From the NCBI RefSeq assembly GCF_048264025.1, contig NZ_JBLXDN010000007.1, positions 94,651-158,650 of the forward strand: a stretch of 64,000 nt of DNA. Reading direction: 5' to 3'. Positions within the stretch are counted from its first letter, which is position 1, and each line of letters begins with the position of its first letter. This DNA is from Nitrincola sp048264025 (GTDB lineage: Bacteria; Pseudomonadota; Gammaproteobacteria; Pseudomonadales; Balneatricaceae). Of this stretch, positions 15,207 to 24,516 are shown one piece after another. Under the pieces are notes generated by a model. The model did not search any database. It was not told where the DNA came from and saw nothing but the letters and a program-made list of their open reading frames with translations. The translations under genes were made by a program, and so were the position numbers.

Positions 15207-16265
15207 ATGCTTCCACTCTTTGATAACTACCTGACGGCGGTGCTCTGGGGCGGTGCGCTCCTGGGCTTCGCTTACGGCGCAGCGGCTCAATGGAGCCGCT
15301 TTTGCTTCTATCGCGGGTTGGCTAATCTGTGGCAACAGGGCAACAGCCTGAAACTACGTGCTTTTTTGCTGGCCATGGCTGTCGCACTGCTCAGCAGTCA
15401 ACTGCTGGCGTTGCAAACCGGTCTGAACCTTACACAAACACATTACCATCAACCTTCGCCCTCGTTACCGCTGTTACTCGTCGGAGGCGTGCTGTTCGGC
15501 TATGGTATGCATCTGGCTAATGCCTGTGGCGCACGCTCTCTGGTACTACTGGGTAGCGGCAACTTGCGCTCTTTGTTGGTATTACTGGTTCTGGGCGTGA
15601 GTGCCTATGCCACACTATCTGGCTTACTGGCACACCTGCGTCTGAATTTGGAGGCACTGACACAAACCCGCTTACCTAGCACGTCGATCGATGGCTTGAT
15701 CAGTCTGATGGGTGTATCACCCGCATTTTCACACTGGATTACAGTGCTGTTGATATCAGGTCTGCTAGCTTACATTGCACTAAAAAGTGCCGAGTTGCGT
15801 AACTCTCCCAGAGACTGGGTAGGAGCTAGTTTGATCGGCTTATTGGCGGCGGCAGGCTGGTGGGTTACCGGTGTGGTAGGGTTTGACGACTTTGATCCGG
15901 TGCGACTGGCATCGCTGACCTTTGTAGCACCTATCGGTGAAACCCTGCAGTTTGCCATGCTGTCATCCGGCATGCCGCTGAGTTTTGCCATACTCGTGGT
16001 AACCGGTGTTATTGTCGGCAGTTTTTTACGTGCCCTGCTAGCAGGCGAATTCAGTTGGCAGGGCTATGAATCACCCACACAGATGCAACGCGGAATCCTT
16101 GGCGGAATGTTGATGGGCATTGGTGGCGTGTTGTCGCTAGGTTGTACTTTGGGCCAAGGCATTAGTGGCTTTTCCACGCTGGCACTTAGCAGCGTGCCAG
16201 CACTTGCTGGTATTATTGGCGGCACCCGTCTTGGCCTTTGGTTGGATACCCGTCAGCAAGAATAA
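15207..16265 (+). CDS. YeeE/YedE family sulfur-compound transporter (TsuA-like)
   Basis: 352 aa with about nine or ten membrane helices. It has the two inverted DUF395 halves, each with a conserved Cys: GMHLANACGARSLVLLGSG and LSLGCTLGQGISGFSTLA. The first helix also has WSRFCFYRG. TsuA-type members import thiosulfate through a line of cysteines. Set between fccAB and a SoxYZ-like gene, it probably moves thiosulfate, persulfide or sulfur across the inner membrane. It starts 3 bases after the fccB stop. Confidence 0.88.
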   Translation: MLPLFDNYLTAVLWGGALLGFAYGAAAQWSRFCFYRGLANLWQQGNSLKLRAFLLAMAVALLSSQLLALQTGLNLTQTHYHQPSPSLPLLLVGGVLFGYGMHLANACGARSLVLLGSGNLRSLLVLLVLGVSAYATLSGLLAHLRLNLEALTQTRLPSTSIDGLISLMGVSPAFSHWITVLLISGLLAYIALKSAELRNSPRDWVGASLIGLLAAAGWWVTGVVGFDDFDPVRLASLTFVAPIGETLQFAMLSSGMPLSFAILVVTGVIVGSFLRALLAGEFSWQGYESPTQMQRGILGGMLMGIGGVLSLGCTLGQGISGFSTLALSSVPALAGIIGGTRLGLWLDTRQQE

Positions 16266-16305
16266 GACCCAAACAAGACACAGACAAAAAGGAAACTGAA
16301 TTATT

Positions 16306-17064
16306 ATGCAATCCTGGCGTATTGTTGTATTGGTCCTGGTGTTAAGCAGTATTTCACTGCCAGTGCTAGCCGCTGACTGGCAGCGCATTGAAGCCATCAA
16401 CAGCTATTTGACTAACCAGCAACCGCAACAAGGCGGCGTTAATATCGGCTTGCCACTGGTAGCCGAAGATGGCTCGGCCGTGCCGTTGAAAATTACCTTT
16501 AGTGGCGAACTGGCTGATGACGAATATATCGACACCATCCGTGTATTTGCCAGCAACAACCCCAATACCGAAGTGATTGATTTCGAATTATCAGCCGCCA
16601 TTCCCAGAACAGAACTGTCCACACGCATTCGCTTGAGAGAATCACAAACCCTGTTTGTAGTTGCCAAAAGCAATCTGGATAACTACTGGATCGCCAGCCG
16701 CGATATACGTGTCACTGTCAGTGGCTGCTTGATGGCTGGTGATGTAGAAACGACAGCGACCGGCATGTCACAGCCACGGGTAGCCCTACCGCGCAGCGCA
16801 ACCCCCGGTGAAGCGGCTGAAATCCGCACCATGATTAACCACCCAATGGAAACAGGCTTTCGCGATGATGGCCAGGGAGGCACTCTGGCAGAAAATCTGG
16901 TGGAGTCCTTGGAGGTTAGCCAAGCGGGCGAAGTTTTACTGACTGTTGGCTTTCATACTGGTACCTCAGCCAATCCGTTTGTAGGCTTTTATCTGGACCA
17001 GTTCAGCGACCTGAGTTTTACCTGGACCGATCAGCAGGCTGAACGTATCACTGAGACTCGGTGA
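16306..17064 (+). CDS. SoxYZ-like fused sulfur carrier protein
   Basis: 252 aa with a signal peptide (cleavage after PVLA). The N-terminal half is SoxY-like and ends in VTVSGCLMAG; the C-terminal half (ALPRSATPGEAAEIRTMINHPMETGFR) matches SoxZ. In Sox systems the SoxY C-terminal GGCGG cysteine carries the sulfur intermediate. Here the only candidate Cys is in SGCL, internal to the fusion. No soxAX, soxB or soxCD is nearby, so it may carry sulfur for FccAB or the YeeE transporter instead (inference). Confidence 0.8.
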   Translation: MQSWRIVVLVLVLSSISLPVLAADWQRIEAINSYLTNQQPQQGGVNIGLPLVAEDGSAVPLKITFSGELADDEYIDTIRVFASNNPNTEVIDFELSAAIPRTELSTRIRLRESQTLFVVAKSNLDNYWIASRDIRVTVSGCLMAGDVETTATGMSQPRVALPRSATPGEAAEIRTMINHPMETGFRDDGQGGTLAENLVESLEVSQAGEVLLTVGFHTGTSANPFVGFYLDQFSDLSFTWTDQQAERITETR

Positions 17065-17076
17065 TACGTGCTTTAC

Positions 17077-18417
17077 CTATTTCAACCGGCTTAACTTCCG
17101 ATACAGGGTGCGTTCACTCACACCCAAACGCTCAGCTAATGAACGATTATCACCACTGAAGCGGGATGTGATGCGCTGTAGATAATAACGTTCCAGTTGA
17201 TCCAGCGGAATCACTTCCTCATCCGGGAAGCCGGAATACGGCGCTGACTCACCCGCCTCTATCGCTTGAAGACACTCAGGTGGCAGATGCTGTACACCAA
17301 TACGTCCATCATCTGTCAGCAACATGCCTCGCTCTAAAATATTGCGCAGCTCACGAATATTACCAGGGAAACTGTACTGACGTAACAGCTTGACGGCCTG
17401 CTCAGTTACGCTGACTTGCTCTGCGCCGGGTATACGCACCAACAGTGAATTGATCAGCAGTCCCAGGTCTTCAGGGCGTTCCGACAACGCCGGCAGGATG
17501 ACAGGAAACGCCGAAATACGGTAATAAAGATCCTGTCGGAAAAGCCCCTGGGTAACCAGTTGTTTCAGATTACGGTGGGTAGCACAAACCAGACGAAAAT
17601 CGGCATGCAAGGGTTCAATCCCCCCCACAGTACGATAGGTGCCCGTTTCGATCAGACGTAACAATTTAACCTGCTGAGGCAGAGGTATTTCCCCGATTTC
17701 ATCCAGAAACAGCGTACCTCCGCGAGCCGCTTCGATAAGCCCCTTCTTACGCCCAACAGCTCCAGTAAAGGCGCCACGTTCATGACCAAACAATTCACTT
17801 TCAAACAAGGACTCAGTCAACCCGGAACATTCTACAGTGATAAACGGACCACGTGCACGACGACTGCCATCATGTACGGCCCTGGCTGCCAGCTCTTTAC
17901 CCGTACCCGATTCTCCCAGAAGCAGCACGGCAATATCGGAAGGTGCCGCACGGCGCAGCAGTTCCAGCATCCGGTTAAACGCCGGTGAGCGCCCAACCAT
18001 ACCATCGCCTTCACCCGGTGTTGCCCTGGCTTCCTTGACCAGATGCATAATTTCCAGATAACAGACCAACTCTCCCGCGGCATTGCGCACCGGGTTCATC
18101 TCCACATCCACATGCTCTTCGCCATCCGGCGTATTATGTAGATGCAGTACCCGTTGCCGTTGTCCAGTCTCATGGCAGCGCTTTAGTGGACAGGATTCAC
18201 CCGCCTGATCACAGGGCACTGCATACCCGTGAGAAACATTATAACAGGTACGTTCCAGTACCCGTCCGCCCTCACCATAGATCGCTTGATAAGCTTGATT
18301 ACAGGCCAATATTCGATAATCCAGTGCAAGAATCGTTGCCGGCTCATCAATTACATCCAGTAATGAGCTCAATTCAGCAATCGAAAGCCCGGTATCTTTT
18401 GCAACCATCTCTGCCAT
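17077..18417 (-). CDS. Sigma-54-dependent activator with cysteine-rich PAS domain
   Basis: 446 aa. The PAS domain (residues ~15-125) has an unusual cluster: C58, H63, C69, C76 and C81 (ERTCYN, VSHGYAVPC, ESCPLKRC), fit for metal, Fe-S or thiol sensing. The AAA+ domain has Walker A GESGTGKE (168-175) and the sigma-54 contact loop GAFTGA (215-220). A Fis-type HTH ends the protein (NRSLAERLGVSERTLYRKL). It lies convergent to the sulfur operon and divergent from cydABX, whose promoter is sigma-54 type. It probably activates cydABX, and possibly responds to sulfide or redox state (inference). Confidence 0.92.
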   Translation of the reverse strand: MAEMVAKDTGLSIAELSSLLDVIDEPATILALDYRILACNQAYQAIYGEGGRVLERTCYNVSHGYAVPCDQAGESCPLKRCHETGQRQRVLHLHNTPDGEEHVDVEMNPVRNAAGELVCYLEIMHLVKEARATPGEGDGMVGRSPAFNRMLELLRRAAPSDIAVLLLGESGTGKELAARAVHDGSRRARGPFITVECSGLTESLFESELFGHERGAFTGAVGRKKGLIEAARGGTLFLDEIGEIPLPQQVKLLRLIETGTYRTVGGIEPLHADFRLVCATHRNLKQLVTQGLFRQDLYYRISAFPVILPALSERPEDLGLLINSLLVRIPGAEQVSVTEQAVKLLRQYSFPGNIRELRNILERGMLLTDDGRIGVQHLPPECLQAIEAGESAPYSGFPDEEVIPLDQLERYYLQRITSRFSGDNRSLAERLGVSERTLYRKLSRLK

Positions 18418-18433
18418 ATCACCCTGCCATCAA

Positions 18434-18480
18434 TGTCATATTTGTCAGTTCATTATCGACCTTGTGTGACAATATGTCAC
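18434..18480. promoter_or_regulatory. Candidate activator-binding sites upstream of cydA
   Basis: A perfect inverted repeat GTGACA-ATA-TGTCAC (18466-18480) and two TGTCA copies spaced 9 bp apart (18434-18438, 18443-18447) lie ~100-145 bases upstream of the sigma-54 promoter. That is a normal distance for an upstream activator sequence. The sites also abut the start of the divergent activator gene, allowing autoregulation. Confidence 0.55.
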
Positions 18481-18578
18481 GTATTAACCGCACAAATTTT
18501 GAGGTATTCTCGTCTACAAGTGCCTAAAATGGCATGTATTTCACAAAAGCATAAGCTCATAACCTTAACGCATCAAAC

Positions 18579-18594
18579 TGGCACATTTCCTGCT
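18579..18594 (+). promoter_or_regulatory. Sigma-54 promoter of cydABX
   Basis: TGGCAC-ATTTC-CTGCT has GG at 18580-18581 and GC at 18592-18593, exactly 10 bases apart, the required -24/-12 geometry (consensus TGGCAC-N5-TTGCW). It lies 48 bases upstream of the cydA start. Confidence 0.75.
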
Positions 18595-18641
18595 GTGTCA
18601 ATTTGAACTTATCAAATTCAGCAGTATCAGAGGACCTTCGT

Positions 18642-20228
18642 ATGATTACTGAAGCGCTCGTAGATATTTCCCGTCTGCAATTCGCGCTCACCGCGATGTA
18701 CCACTTCCTGTTTGTACCACTCACCATAGGCCTGGCTTTTATGCTGGCTATTATGGAATCAGTCTATGTAATGACGGGTAAACAGGTCTACAAAGACATG
18801 ACCAAATTCTGGGGTAAGCTCTTTGGTATCAACTTCGCACTGGGCGTCACCACAGGCCTCACCATGGAATTCCAGTTTGGCACCAACTGGTCCTACTATT
18901 CCCATTATGTCGGGGATGTGTTCGGTGCACCACTGGCCATTGAAGGGCTGATGGCATTTTTCCTGGAATCCACTTTTGTCGGCTTGTTCTTTTTTGGTTG
19001 GGACAGACTCAGCAAGGTCAAGCATTTGATGGTGACCTGGCTGGTAGCCATAGGATCAAATTTCTCTGCACTGTGGATTTTGGTTGCCAACGGCTGGATG
19101 CAGCATCCGGTAGGTGCCGAGTTCAACTATGAAACCATGCGTATGGAAATGACCAGTTTTTACGACTTGGTAATGAGCCCAGTGGCGCAGGTCAAGTTTG
19201 TTCACACCGTTTCCGCAGGCTATGTAACCGCCGCGGTATTTGTACTGGCCATTAGTTCTTACTACCTATTAAGAGGACGCGATACGGCCTTCGCACGCCG
19301 TTCCTTTGCTGTTGCCAGCGCCTTTGGTCTGGCCGCCTCCTTGTCGGTGATTTTACTCGGAGACGAATCCGGCTATGAACTGGGGGATGTGCAAAAAACC
19401 AAACTGGCGGCGATAGAAGCCGAGTGGGAAACCCATCCAGCGCCAGCCGCATTTACACTCATTGGTATTCCAAACCATGAAGAGATGAACACAGAGTATG
19501 CGATAAAAATCCCCTATGCTCTGGGTCTGATTGCAACCCGTTCCACCACTGAAGAAGTGAAGGGTATCAGGGATCTGATTGAAGAGCATGAAGTCCGTAT
19601 CCGTAACGGTATGGTGGCTTATGGTCTGCTGCAGCAATTGCGCAATGGCGAACCCACAGATGAAGTCCGTGCGGCCTTCGATGAAGCCAAGGTAGACCTG
19701 GGCTATGGTCTGCTGCTACAGCGCTACACAGCCAATATCGTGGATGCCACGGATGCACAAATCCGCATGGCCGCCGAAGATACTATTCCTGCGGTAGGTC
19801 CTATGTTCTGGGCATTCCGCATTATGGTAGGCGCTGGCTTCTGGATGCTGTTACTGTTTGCCTTGAGCTTTTATTACACTGCCCGGCGCACCGCCTGGAA
19901 AAAAACCTGGTTGCTTAAAGCGGCTTTATTCACCCTTCCTATCCCCTGGATTGCTTCTGAGTCCGGCTGGTTTGTTGCCGAGTTTGGTCGCCAACCCTGG
20001 GCCGTAGGTGAGATTTTACCCACCTTCACTGCGGTGTCCGTACTGACGGTGAATGAAATCATCTTGAGTCTGAGCCTGTTCATTCTGTTTTACACTCTCC
20101 TGGCAGCAATTGAGATTTTCCTGATGCAGCACTTTATCCGCAAAGGGCCCAGCAGCCTGAAAACCGGCAAATATCATTATGAACAGCCTGAGCAGATCAA
20201 CACCACCACTCAGACGGTTAAAGCCTGA
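18642..20228 (+). CDS. cydA: Cytochrome bd ubiquinol oxidase subunit I
   Basis: 528 aa, multi-pass. The subunit binds haems b558, b595 and d and oxidises quinol at the Q-loop while reducing oxygen in the inner membrane. The length fits the long-Q-loop type. Visible: the N-terminal RLQFALTAMYHFLFVPLTIG (haem-ligand His), a charged Q-loop region around residues 240-370, and GRQPWAVGEILPTFTAVS near residue 440. The ATG at 18642 with AGAGGA upstream is chosen over an in-frame ATG at 18603. Cytochrome bd is relatively resistant to sulfide, consistent with the neighbouring sulfide genes. Confidence 0.95.
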   Translation: MITEALVDISRLQFALTAMYHFLFVPLTIGLAFMLAIMESVYVMTGKQVYKDMTKFWGKLFGINFALGVTTGLTMEFQFGTNWSYYSHYVGDVFGAPLAIEGLMAFFLESTFVGLFFFGWDRLSKVKHLMVTWLVAIGSNFSALWILVANGWMQHPVGAEFNYETMRMEMTSFYDLVMSPVAQVKFVHTVSAGYVTAAVFVLAISSYYLLRGRDTAFARRSFAVASAFGLAASLSVILLGDESGYELGDVQKTKLAAIEAEWETHPAPAAFTLIGIPNHEEMNTEYAIKIPYALGLIATRSTTEEVKGIRDLIEEHEVRIRNGMVAYGLLQQLRNGEPTDEVRAAFDEAKVDLGYGLLLQRYTANIVDATDAQIRMAAEDTIPAVGPMFWAFRIMVGAGFWMLLLFALSFYYTARRTAWKKTWLLKAALFTLPIPWIASESGWFVAEFGRQPWAVGEILPTFTAVSVLTVNEIILSLSLFILFYTLLAAIEIFLMQHFIRKGPSSLKTGKYHYEQPEQINTTTQTVKA

Positions 20229-20249
20229 ATCGGGTAAGGAGATATTCTG

Positions 20250-21392
20250 ATGATCTTTGATTATGAAACCTTAAAGCTGGTCTGGTGGGTACTCATTGGA
20301 GTGTTACTGATCGGCTTCGCCGTCACTGATGGCTTTGATATGGGTGGCTGTGCCATCCTGCCACTGGTCGCTAAAACTGATGAAGAGCGCCGCGTGGTCA
20401 TTAATACCATGGCGCCCCACTGGGATGGTAATCAGGTTTGGTTTATCACCGCTGGCGGTGCTCTATTTGCCGCCTGGCCACTGGTCTATGCGGCGGCTTT
20501 CTCAGGGCTTTACTGGGCGATGTTATTGGTGCTGTTTGCACTGTTTCTGCGCCCGGTCGGCTTTGATTACCGCTCCAAAATGGAAGAGCCGCGCTGGCGT
20601 AATGCCTGGGACTGGGCGCTGGTTGTAGGCGGAGCCGTACCGGCGCTGGTCTTTGGTGTAGCCTTTGGCAACCTGCTTCAAGGTGTACCTTTTCAGTACG
20701 ACGAATTTATTCGTCCCTCTTACCATGGCAGTTTCTTTGCGCTGCTAAACCCTTATGCCCTGCTCTGTGGTGTCGTCAGCTTGTCGATGCTCAGTTTACA
20801 CGGTGCTGTCTGGGTACAGATGCGCACCAAAGAACAGGTTGAACAGCGCGCCAGATTTTATGCTCGCATCTTCGCCCTTGTCTGTGCAGCCAGCTTTGCA
20901 CTGGCAGGCCTGTGGTTAGCCATGGGGATTGAAGGCTATCAAATTCTGTCCATGCCAGCTAAAGATGCCGCATCTAATCCATTGCTTAAAGAGGTGATTA
21001 GAGTAGAAGGTGCCTGGTTGAGTAACTACGCTGACTACCCCATCACTTTGTTGGCACCCCTGCTGGGCTTTGCCGGTGTACTCGGTGCTTTCTTACTAGC
21101 CACTATACGTCTTCCCGCACTGGCTTTTGTCTGTAGCGCACTGGGCATTACCGGCATCATTCTGACAGCCGGGGTATCCATGTTCCCGTTTGTCATGCCA
21201 TCCAGCCTGATGCCATCGGCTAGCTTAACCCTCTGGGATGCCGCCTCTAGCGCAGGCACCCTGATGGTCATGGCCTGGGCGGCGATTATTTTTGTACCGA
21301 TCATTTTAGCCTACACCTTCTGGTGCTACCGGGCCATGTGGCAAAAAATCGGTGTCAGCTTTATTAAAGACAACAGCCATTCACTCTACTGA
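20250..21392 (+). CDS. cydB: Cytochrome bd ubiquinol oxidase subunit II
   Basis: 380 aa integral membrane protein, normal CydB length, with characteristic blocks ITDGFDMGG-like (VTDGFDMGG), APHWDGNQVWFITAGGALFAAWP and SLTLWDAASSAGTL. It stabilises the haem d/b595 site of CydA. It starts 21 bases after cydA behind AAGGAGAT, in the same operon. Confidence 0.96.
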   Translation: MIFDYETLKLVWWVLIGVLLIGFAVTDGFDMGGCAILPLVAKTDEERRVVINTMAPHWDGNQVWFITAGGALFAAWPLVYAAAFSGLYWAMLLVLFALFLRPVGFDYRSKMEEPRWRNAWDWALVVGGAVPALVFGVAFGNLLQGVPFQYDEFIRPSYHGSFFALLNPYALLCGVVSLSMLSLHGAVWVQMRTKEQVEQRARFYARIFALVCAASFALAGLWLAMGIEGYQILSMPAKDAASNPLLKEVIRVEGAWLSNYADYPITLLAPLLGFAGVLGAFLLATIRLPALAFVCSALGITGIILTAGVSMFPFVMPSSLMPSASLTLWDAASSAGTLMVMAWAAIIFVPIILAYTFWCYRAMWQKIGVSFIKDNSHSLY

Positions 21393-21404
21393 GGAGACAG
21401 AATT

Positions 21405-21506
21405 ATGTGGTACTTCGCCTGGATACTGGGTGTATTACTGGCTTGCGCGTTCGGCATCATCAACGTGATGTGGCTGGAAGCTGAAGAAGAGTTTGATCAG
21501 GAGTAA
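21405..21506 (+). CDS. cydX: Cytochrome bd small subunit CydX
   Basis: 33 aa: a single membrane helix beginning MWYFAWILGVLLACAFGI and an acidic tail ending EEEFDQE. This matches CydX (CbdX), needed for stability of the CydAB complex. GAGGAGAC is a good ribosome site, and the gene starts 12 bases after cydB. Confidence 0.93.
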   Translation: MWYFAWILGVLLACAFGIINVMWLEAEEEFDQE

Positions 21507-21520
21507 TGCTCACTCCCTCA

Positions 21521-21545
21521 AAGGCACCGCAAGGTGCCTTTTTTT
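21521..21545 (+). terminator. Terminator of cydABX
   Basis: AAGGCACC-GCAA-GGTGCCTT, an 8-bp perfect stem followed by seven T residues (counting the two at the stem end), 14 bases after the cydX stop. Confidence 0.9.
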
Positions 21546-21618
21546 ATCCTCGAGTACAGGAATGTGCGGCAGCGCCACATCTACAGAAAGCGCAGTTCTG
21601 AAACAACCCCACCTCTCG

Positions 21619-21680
21619 CATGTCGACACATTGCCGACATGTTGACTTAATCACAATCGTGTATATATTATGTCGACATG
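21619..21680 (+). promoter_or_regulatory. Promoter/operator of the TRAP genes (TGTCGACA regulon)
   Basis: Two TGTCGACA palindromes begin at 21621 and 21671, exactly 50 bp apart. Between them are a partial site GCCGACATG, a -35-like TTGACT (21642-21647) and a -10-like TATATT (21664-21669). The same layout, with a ~30-bp nearly identical core, recurs at 40264-40325 before the ABC transporter genes. The rest of 21546-21843 shows no gene. Confidence 0.75.
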
Positions 21681-21843
21681 ATTGCTAATAAAAAACAGTC
21701 CTGCATGTGCACCACTCATCTTAAGCAATCTGAGTTAACGAGCACCATCAGCAATGCACAGACATTATAGTTTCTACACACTTGGAAACTAATTTCCTTA
21801 AAAACAAAATGTTAAATAAAAACATAATAGTTTGGGGTGAAAT

Positions 21844-22890
21844 ATGAGTAAGAAAATTATTGCATTTAGCCTGGCTTTATTAGCCGTTTTGGCCAACTCG
21901 GCAGTGGCAGAACAGATCAAGTGGCGTATGCCTGCAGCCGTCCCAGAGGGATCATTTTTCTATGAGAACTTCATGGTCAGATTCTCAAAGAATGTCGAGC
22001 TACTTACTGGAGGGCAGCTTGAGATCCAACCTTTTGGCGCTGGTGTCGTCGTTCCGGCCTTCGAGATTTATAGTGCTGTTGAAGATGGCATCGTTGAGGC
22101 AGGCCATAGCACGCCGACCTTCCTAATTAATAGAGATCCAGTCAATGCTATTTTTGCAGGCTTTCCTGGCGGCATGGCACCTGAAACAAAAGTACATTGG
22201 ATCTACGAGGGTGGTGGCCTAGAAATGCTGCAAGACTATCGCCTAAAAAATATGGGGCTCAAAAGCCTTGTAGTTGGCATGGGCACTACTGAAGTATTTG
22301 CGCACAGTCATTCGGCAATACAAGAAGCCGAAAACCTGAAAGGCTTAAGATACAGAACAGCAGGCCCTTGGGCTGAAATTCTCGGCAGTTACTTCGATGG
22401 TGCTCCCACAGTAGTCCCACCAGGAGAGATATTTACCCTATTACAACGTCGTGGTGTTGATGCCGTAGAGTGGGCTACACCTGGCTCAAATCTCAGCGAA
22501 GGGTTTCATGAAATCGCCGAGTACTTAGCCGTTCCCGGTGTACATCAACCCACCTTCCTTTGGGAAGTCGTTGTTACTGAAGAGACTTGGAACAAACTCC
22601 CGAATGAGTTGAAACCACTGGTTGAAGCCGCGGCCAAACTCACCACGATGGAGAGCCTGGTTCACTTCGGTCATAGCGACATTGTCTCTATGGACCAGTA
22701 CGCCAACACCAACAAAGTGGTTGAGTTATCTCCTGAGCTGATAGAGCAAGTAAGGGCTGCAGGCAGAGAATGGATTAATGCAAAAATAGGTGACAGCTCC
22801 ACCGAAAGCGAGACGGCAGCTATTCTAGAAAGCTATTTGAGCTATCAGGATCGCTGGGCTAGAAACTCTTTCTACCTTCTTCACGACTGA
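21844..22890 (+). CDS. dctP: TRAP transporter substrate-binding protein DctP
   Basis: 348 aa with a signal peptide (cleavage after NSAVA). DctP fold: IKWRMPAAVPEGSFFYENF at the mature start, and the ligand-binding segment GLRYRTAGPWAEILGSYFDGAPTVVPPGEIFTLLQRRGVDAVEW with the conserved Arg (shown in part: KGLRYRT). It binds a carboxylate solute in the periplasm. The shared operator with the hydroxyproline genes suggests hydroxyproline or a related product as solute (inference). Its membrane partner dctM is broken by the prophage, so this transporter is probably dead. Confidence 0.9.
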   Translation: MSKKIIAFSLALLAVLANSAVAEQIKWRMPAAVPEGSFFYENFMVRFSKNVELLTGGQLEIQPFGAGVVVPAFEIYSAVEDGIVEAGHSTPTFLINRDPVNAIFAGFPGGMAPETKVHWIYEGGGLEMLQDYRLKNMGLKSLVVGMGTTEVFAHSHSAIQEAENLKGLRYRTAGPWAEILGSYFDGAPTVVPPGEIFTLLQRRGVDAVEWATPGSNLSEGFHEIAEYLAVPGVHQPTFLWEVVVTEETWNKLPNELKPLVEAAAKLTTMESLVHFGHSDIVSMDQYANTNKVVELSPELIEQVRAAGREWINAKIGDSSTESETAAILESYLSYQDRWARNSFYLLHD

Positions 22891-22900
22891 ATCCTATAGC

Positions 22901-22931
22901 GGCCGCTGACTGAAAAGTCAGCGGCCTTTTT
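22901..22931 (+). terminator. Attenuator hairpin between dctP and dctQ
   Basis: GGCCGCTGACT-GAAA-AGTCAGCGGCC, a perfect 11-bp stem followed by TTTTTG, in the 53-bp gap between dctP and dctQ. Partial termination here would give more binding protein than membrane components. Confidence 0.85.
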
Positions 22932-22943
22932 GAGGGTAGTTCA

Positions 22944-23459
22944 ATGCATAAATTCATAAGGTTTGCCAACGCACTATCTATTTTTCTTGGCTGGCTAGCT
23001 CGGCCAGTGCTTGTTGTCCTGGTTATCAGCATGCTTTATGAGGTTTTTGTTAGATTCTTTCTTAATGCACCTACCAAATGGGCATTTGATATATCCTATA
23101 TGCTCAATGGATCTATTTTCATTTTAGGTGCTGGATATGCTCTGTATAATAATGATCATGTAAAGATTGATTTTTTATCTACAAAAATTCCTCAAAAAAT
23201 AAAATGCTATATTGATATTTTTTTGTACGGATTTCTTTTTTCACCTGTCATCGCCGGTTTAGCCTGGGTCGCCATTCAAAGAGCCATCAGGGCCTTGGAG
23301 CGTGGTGAAGTTGAAGCGGTAAGTCCTTGGGCACCGCTAATGTGGCCTTTTTATACTGTGATAGCCGTTGGCTTAACTATTTTTTTCATACAGTGCCTGG
23401 CCGTTGTTGCCCAGTGTTATTTAGACATTAATAAAACCAAAGAAAGTCATCTGGAGTAA
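22944..23459 (+). CDS. dctQ: TRAP transporter small permease DctQ
   Basis: 171 aa with four membrane helices, first MHKFIRFANALSIFLGWLAR..., and the family pattern YEVFVRFFLNAPTKWAFDIS followed by GAGYALYNNDHVKIDFL. It associates with DctM in the inner membrane. Its TAA is directly followed by the dctM ATG at 23463, or by an alternative start at 23460. Confidence 0.9.
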   Translation: MHKFIRFANALSIFLGWLARPVLVVLVISMLYEVFVRFFLNAPTKWAFDISYMLNGSIFILGAGYALYNNDHVKIDFLSTKIPQKIKCYIDIFLYGFLFSPVIAGLAWVAIQRAIRALERGEVEAVSPWAPLMWPFYTVIAVGLTIFFIQCLAVVAQCYLDINKTKESHLE

Positions 23460-24506
23460 ATGATGGAAATCCTACCCTTTTTGATGTTTGTATTTTTATT
23501 TGGATTTATTCTGCTAGGTTTACCCGTCGCATTTAGTCTTACACTCGTAGCTGCAGGGGCTGGATATATTTTATTTCAAGATATGTTCCTAATGCAGCTA
23601 TACCGACAGGTAGTTAAGGTTTCATCAGATTTTATTCTAGCCTCAATACCACTTTTTATACTGATGGGCGCCATACTTGAAAGAGCGGGGATCGCCATGC
23701 GGTTGTTTCACGCATTTCAAACCTTAACAGCCAGATTACCCGGCGGTGTGGGGGTTGCATCGCTAGCCATGTGCGGGGTATTTGCTGCCGCCACAGGTGT
23801 GGTTGGAGCCGTTGAAATTGTTGTGGGTATTATGGCCATTCCTGCCATGCAACGCCTGAAGTATAAAAACTCGTTAATTGCTGGAACAGTCTGTGCAGGT
23901 GGATCTCTCGGCACGATCATTCCGCCATCCGTTATTGCCATTGTCTATGCTGCTCTCGCACAAATGTCTGTTGGCCAACTATTTGCTGCCGCGATGTTTC
24001 CTGGGCTGATTATGCTTGGACTTTTCATACTCTACATCATGATTTATTCATACCTCTACGAGCGATCAAATACGAATCTAGCGGTTAAAGAAACCCTGCA
24101 GGTCAGTGAAAAGAAAAGTCTATTTGAACTAATTCGAATTATTACTGTAGGTCTTGTTCCTGCCACCTTATTGATCATTGCAGTTCTAGGATCACTACTG
24201 GCCGGAATAGCCTCACCAACAGAGGCCGCCGCTGTTGGTGTTGGGGGCGCCTTTCTATTAATGCTTGCCTACAGGGAGTTCAGCGTTAAAAAAATGCTGG
24301 ATGCGCTTGATACCACCATCCGCATAACCGCCATGATCATGCTTATCGTAGTGGCTGGTACCATGTTTACCGGTATTTTTATCGTAGCCGGTGGCTCATC
24401 CATGGTAAGAGAGTTGGTCAGCTTCATGGGAGATGAAACCTGGCAGGTTATCTTAGTGATGTTGGTCATCGTATTTATTATTGGCTTTGTGATGGACTGG
24501 ATATCA
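23460..24506 (+). pseudogene. dctM: TRAP large permease dctM, 5' part (split by prophage)
   Basis: The first 349 codons of DctM (intact family length ~430 aa; the rejoined gene would be 445 codons). Membrane helices and family blocks such as RLPGGVGVASLAMCGVFAAATG and GGSLGTIIPPSVIAIVYA are normal. The native frame runs to ...GFVMDWIS at 24506, then enters prophage DNA and stops after 17 foreign residues (TGA at 24558-24560). The 3' part lies at 38288-38584. The break removes the last membrane helices, so transport is very unlikely. Confidence 0.93.
24501..24506. repeat. Target-site duplication, left copy
   Basis: ATATCA precedes the prophage end and recurs at 38288-38293 right after the other end. 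In both places it codes Ile-Ser of DctM, so removing the element restores the frame (MDWIS then IVLICVP). Confidence 0.9.
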
Positions 24507-24516
24507 TGTCGCGCCG

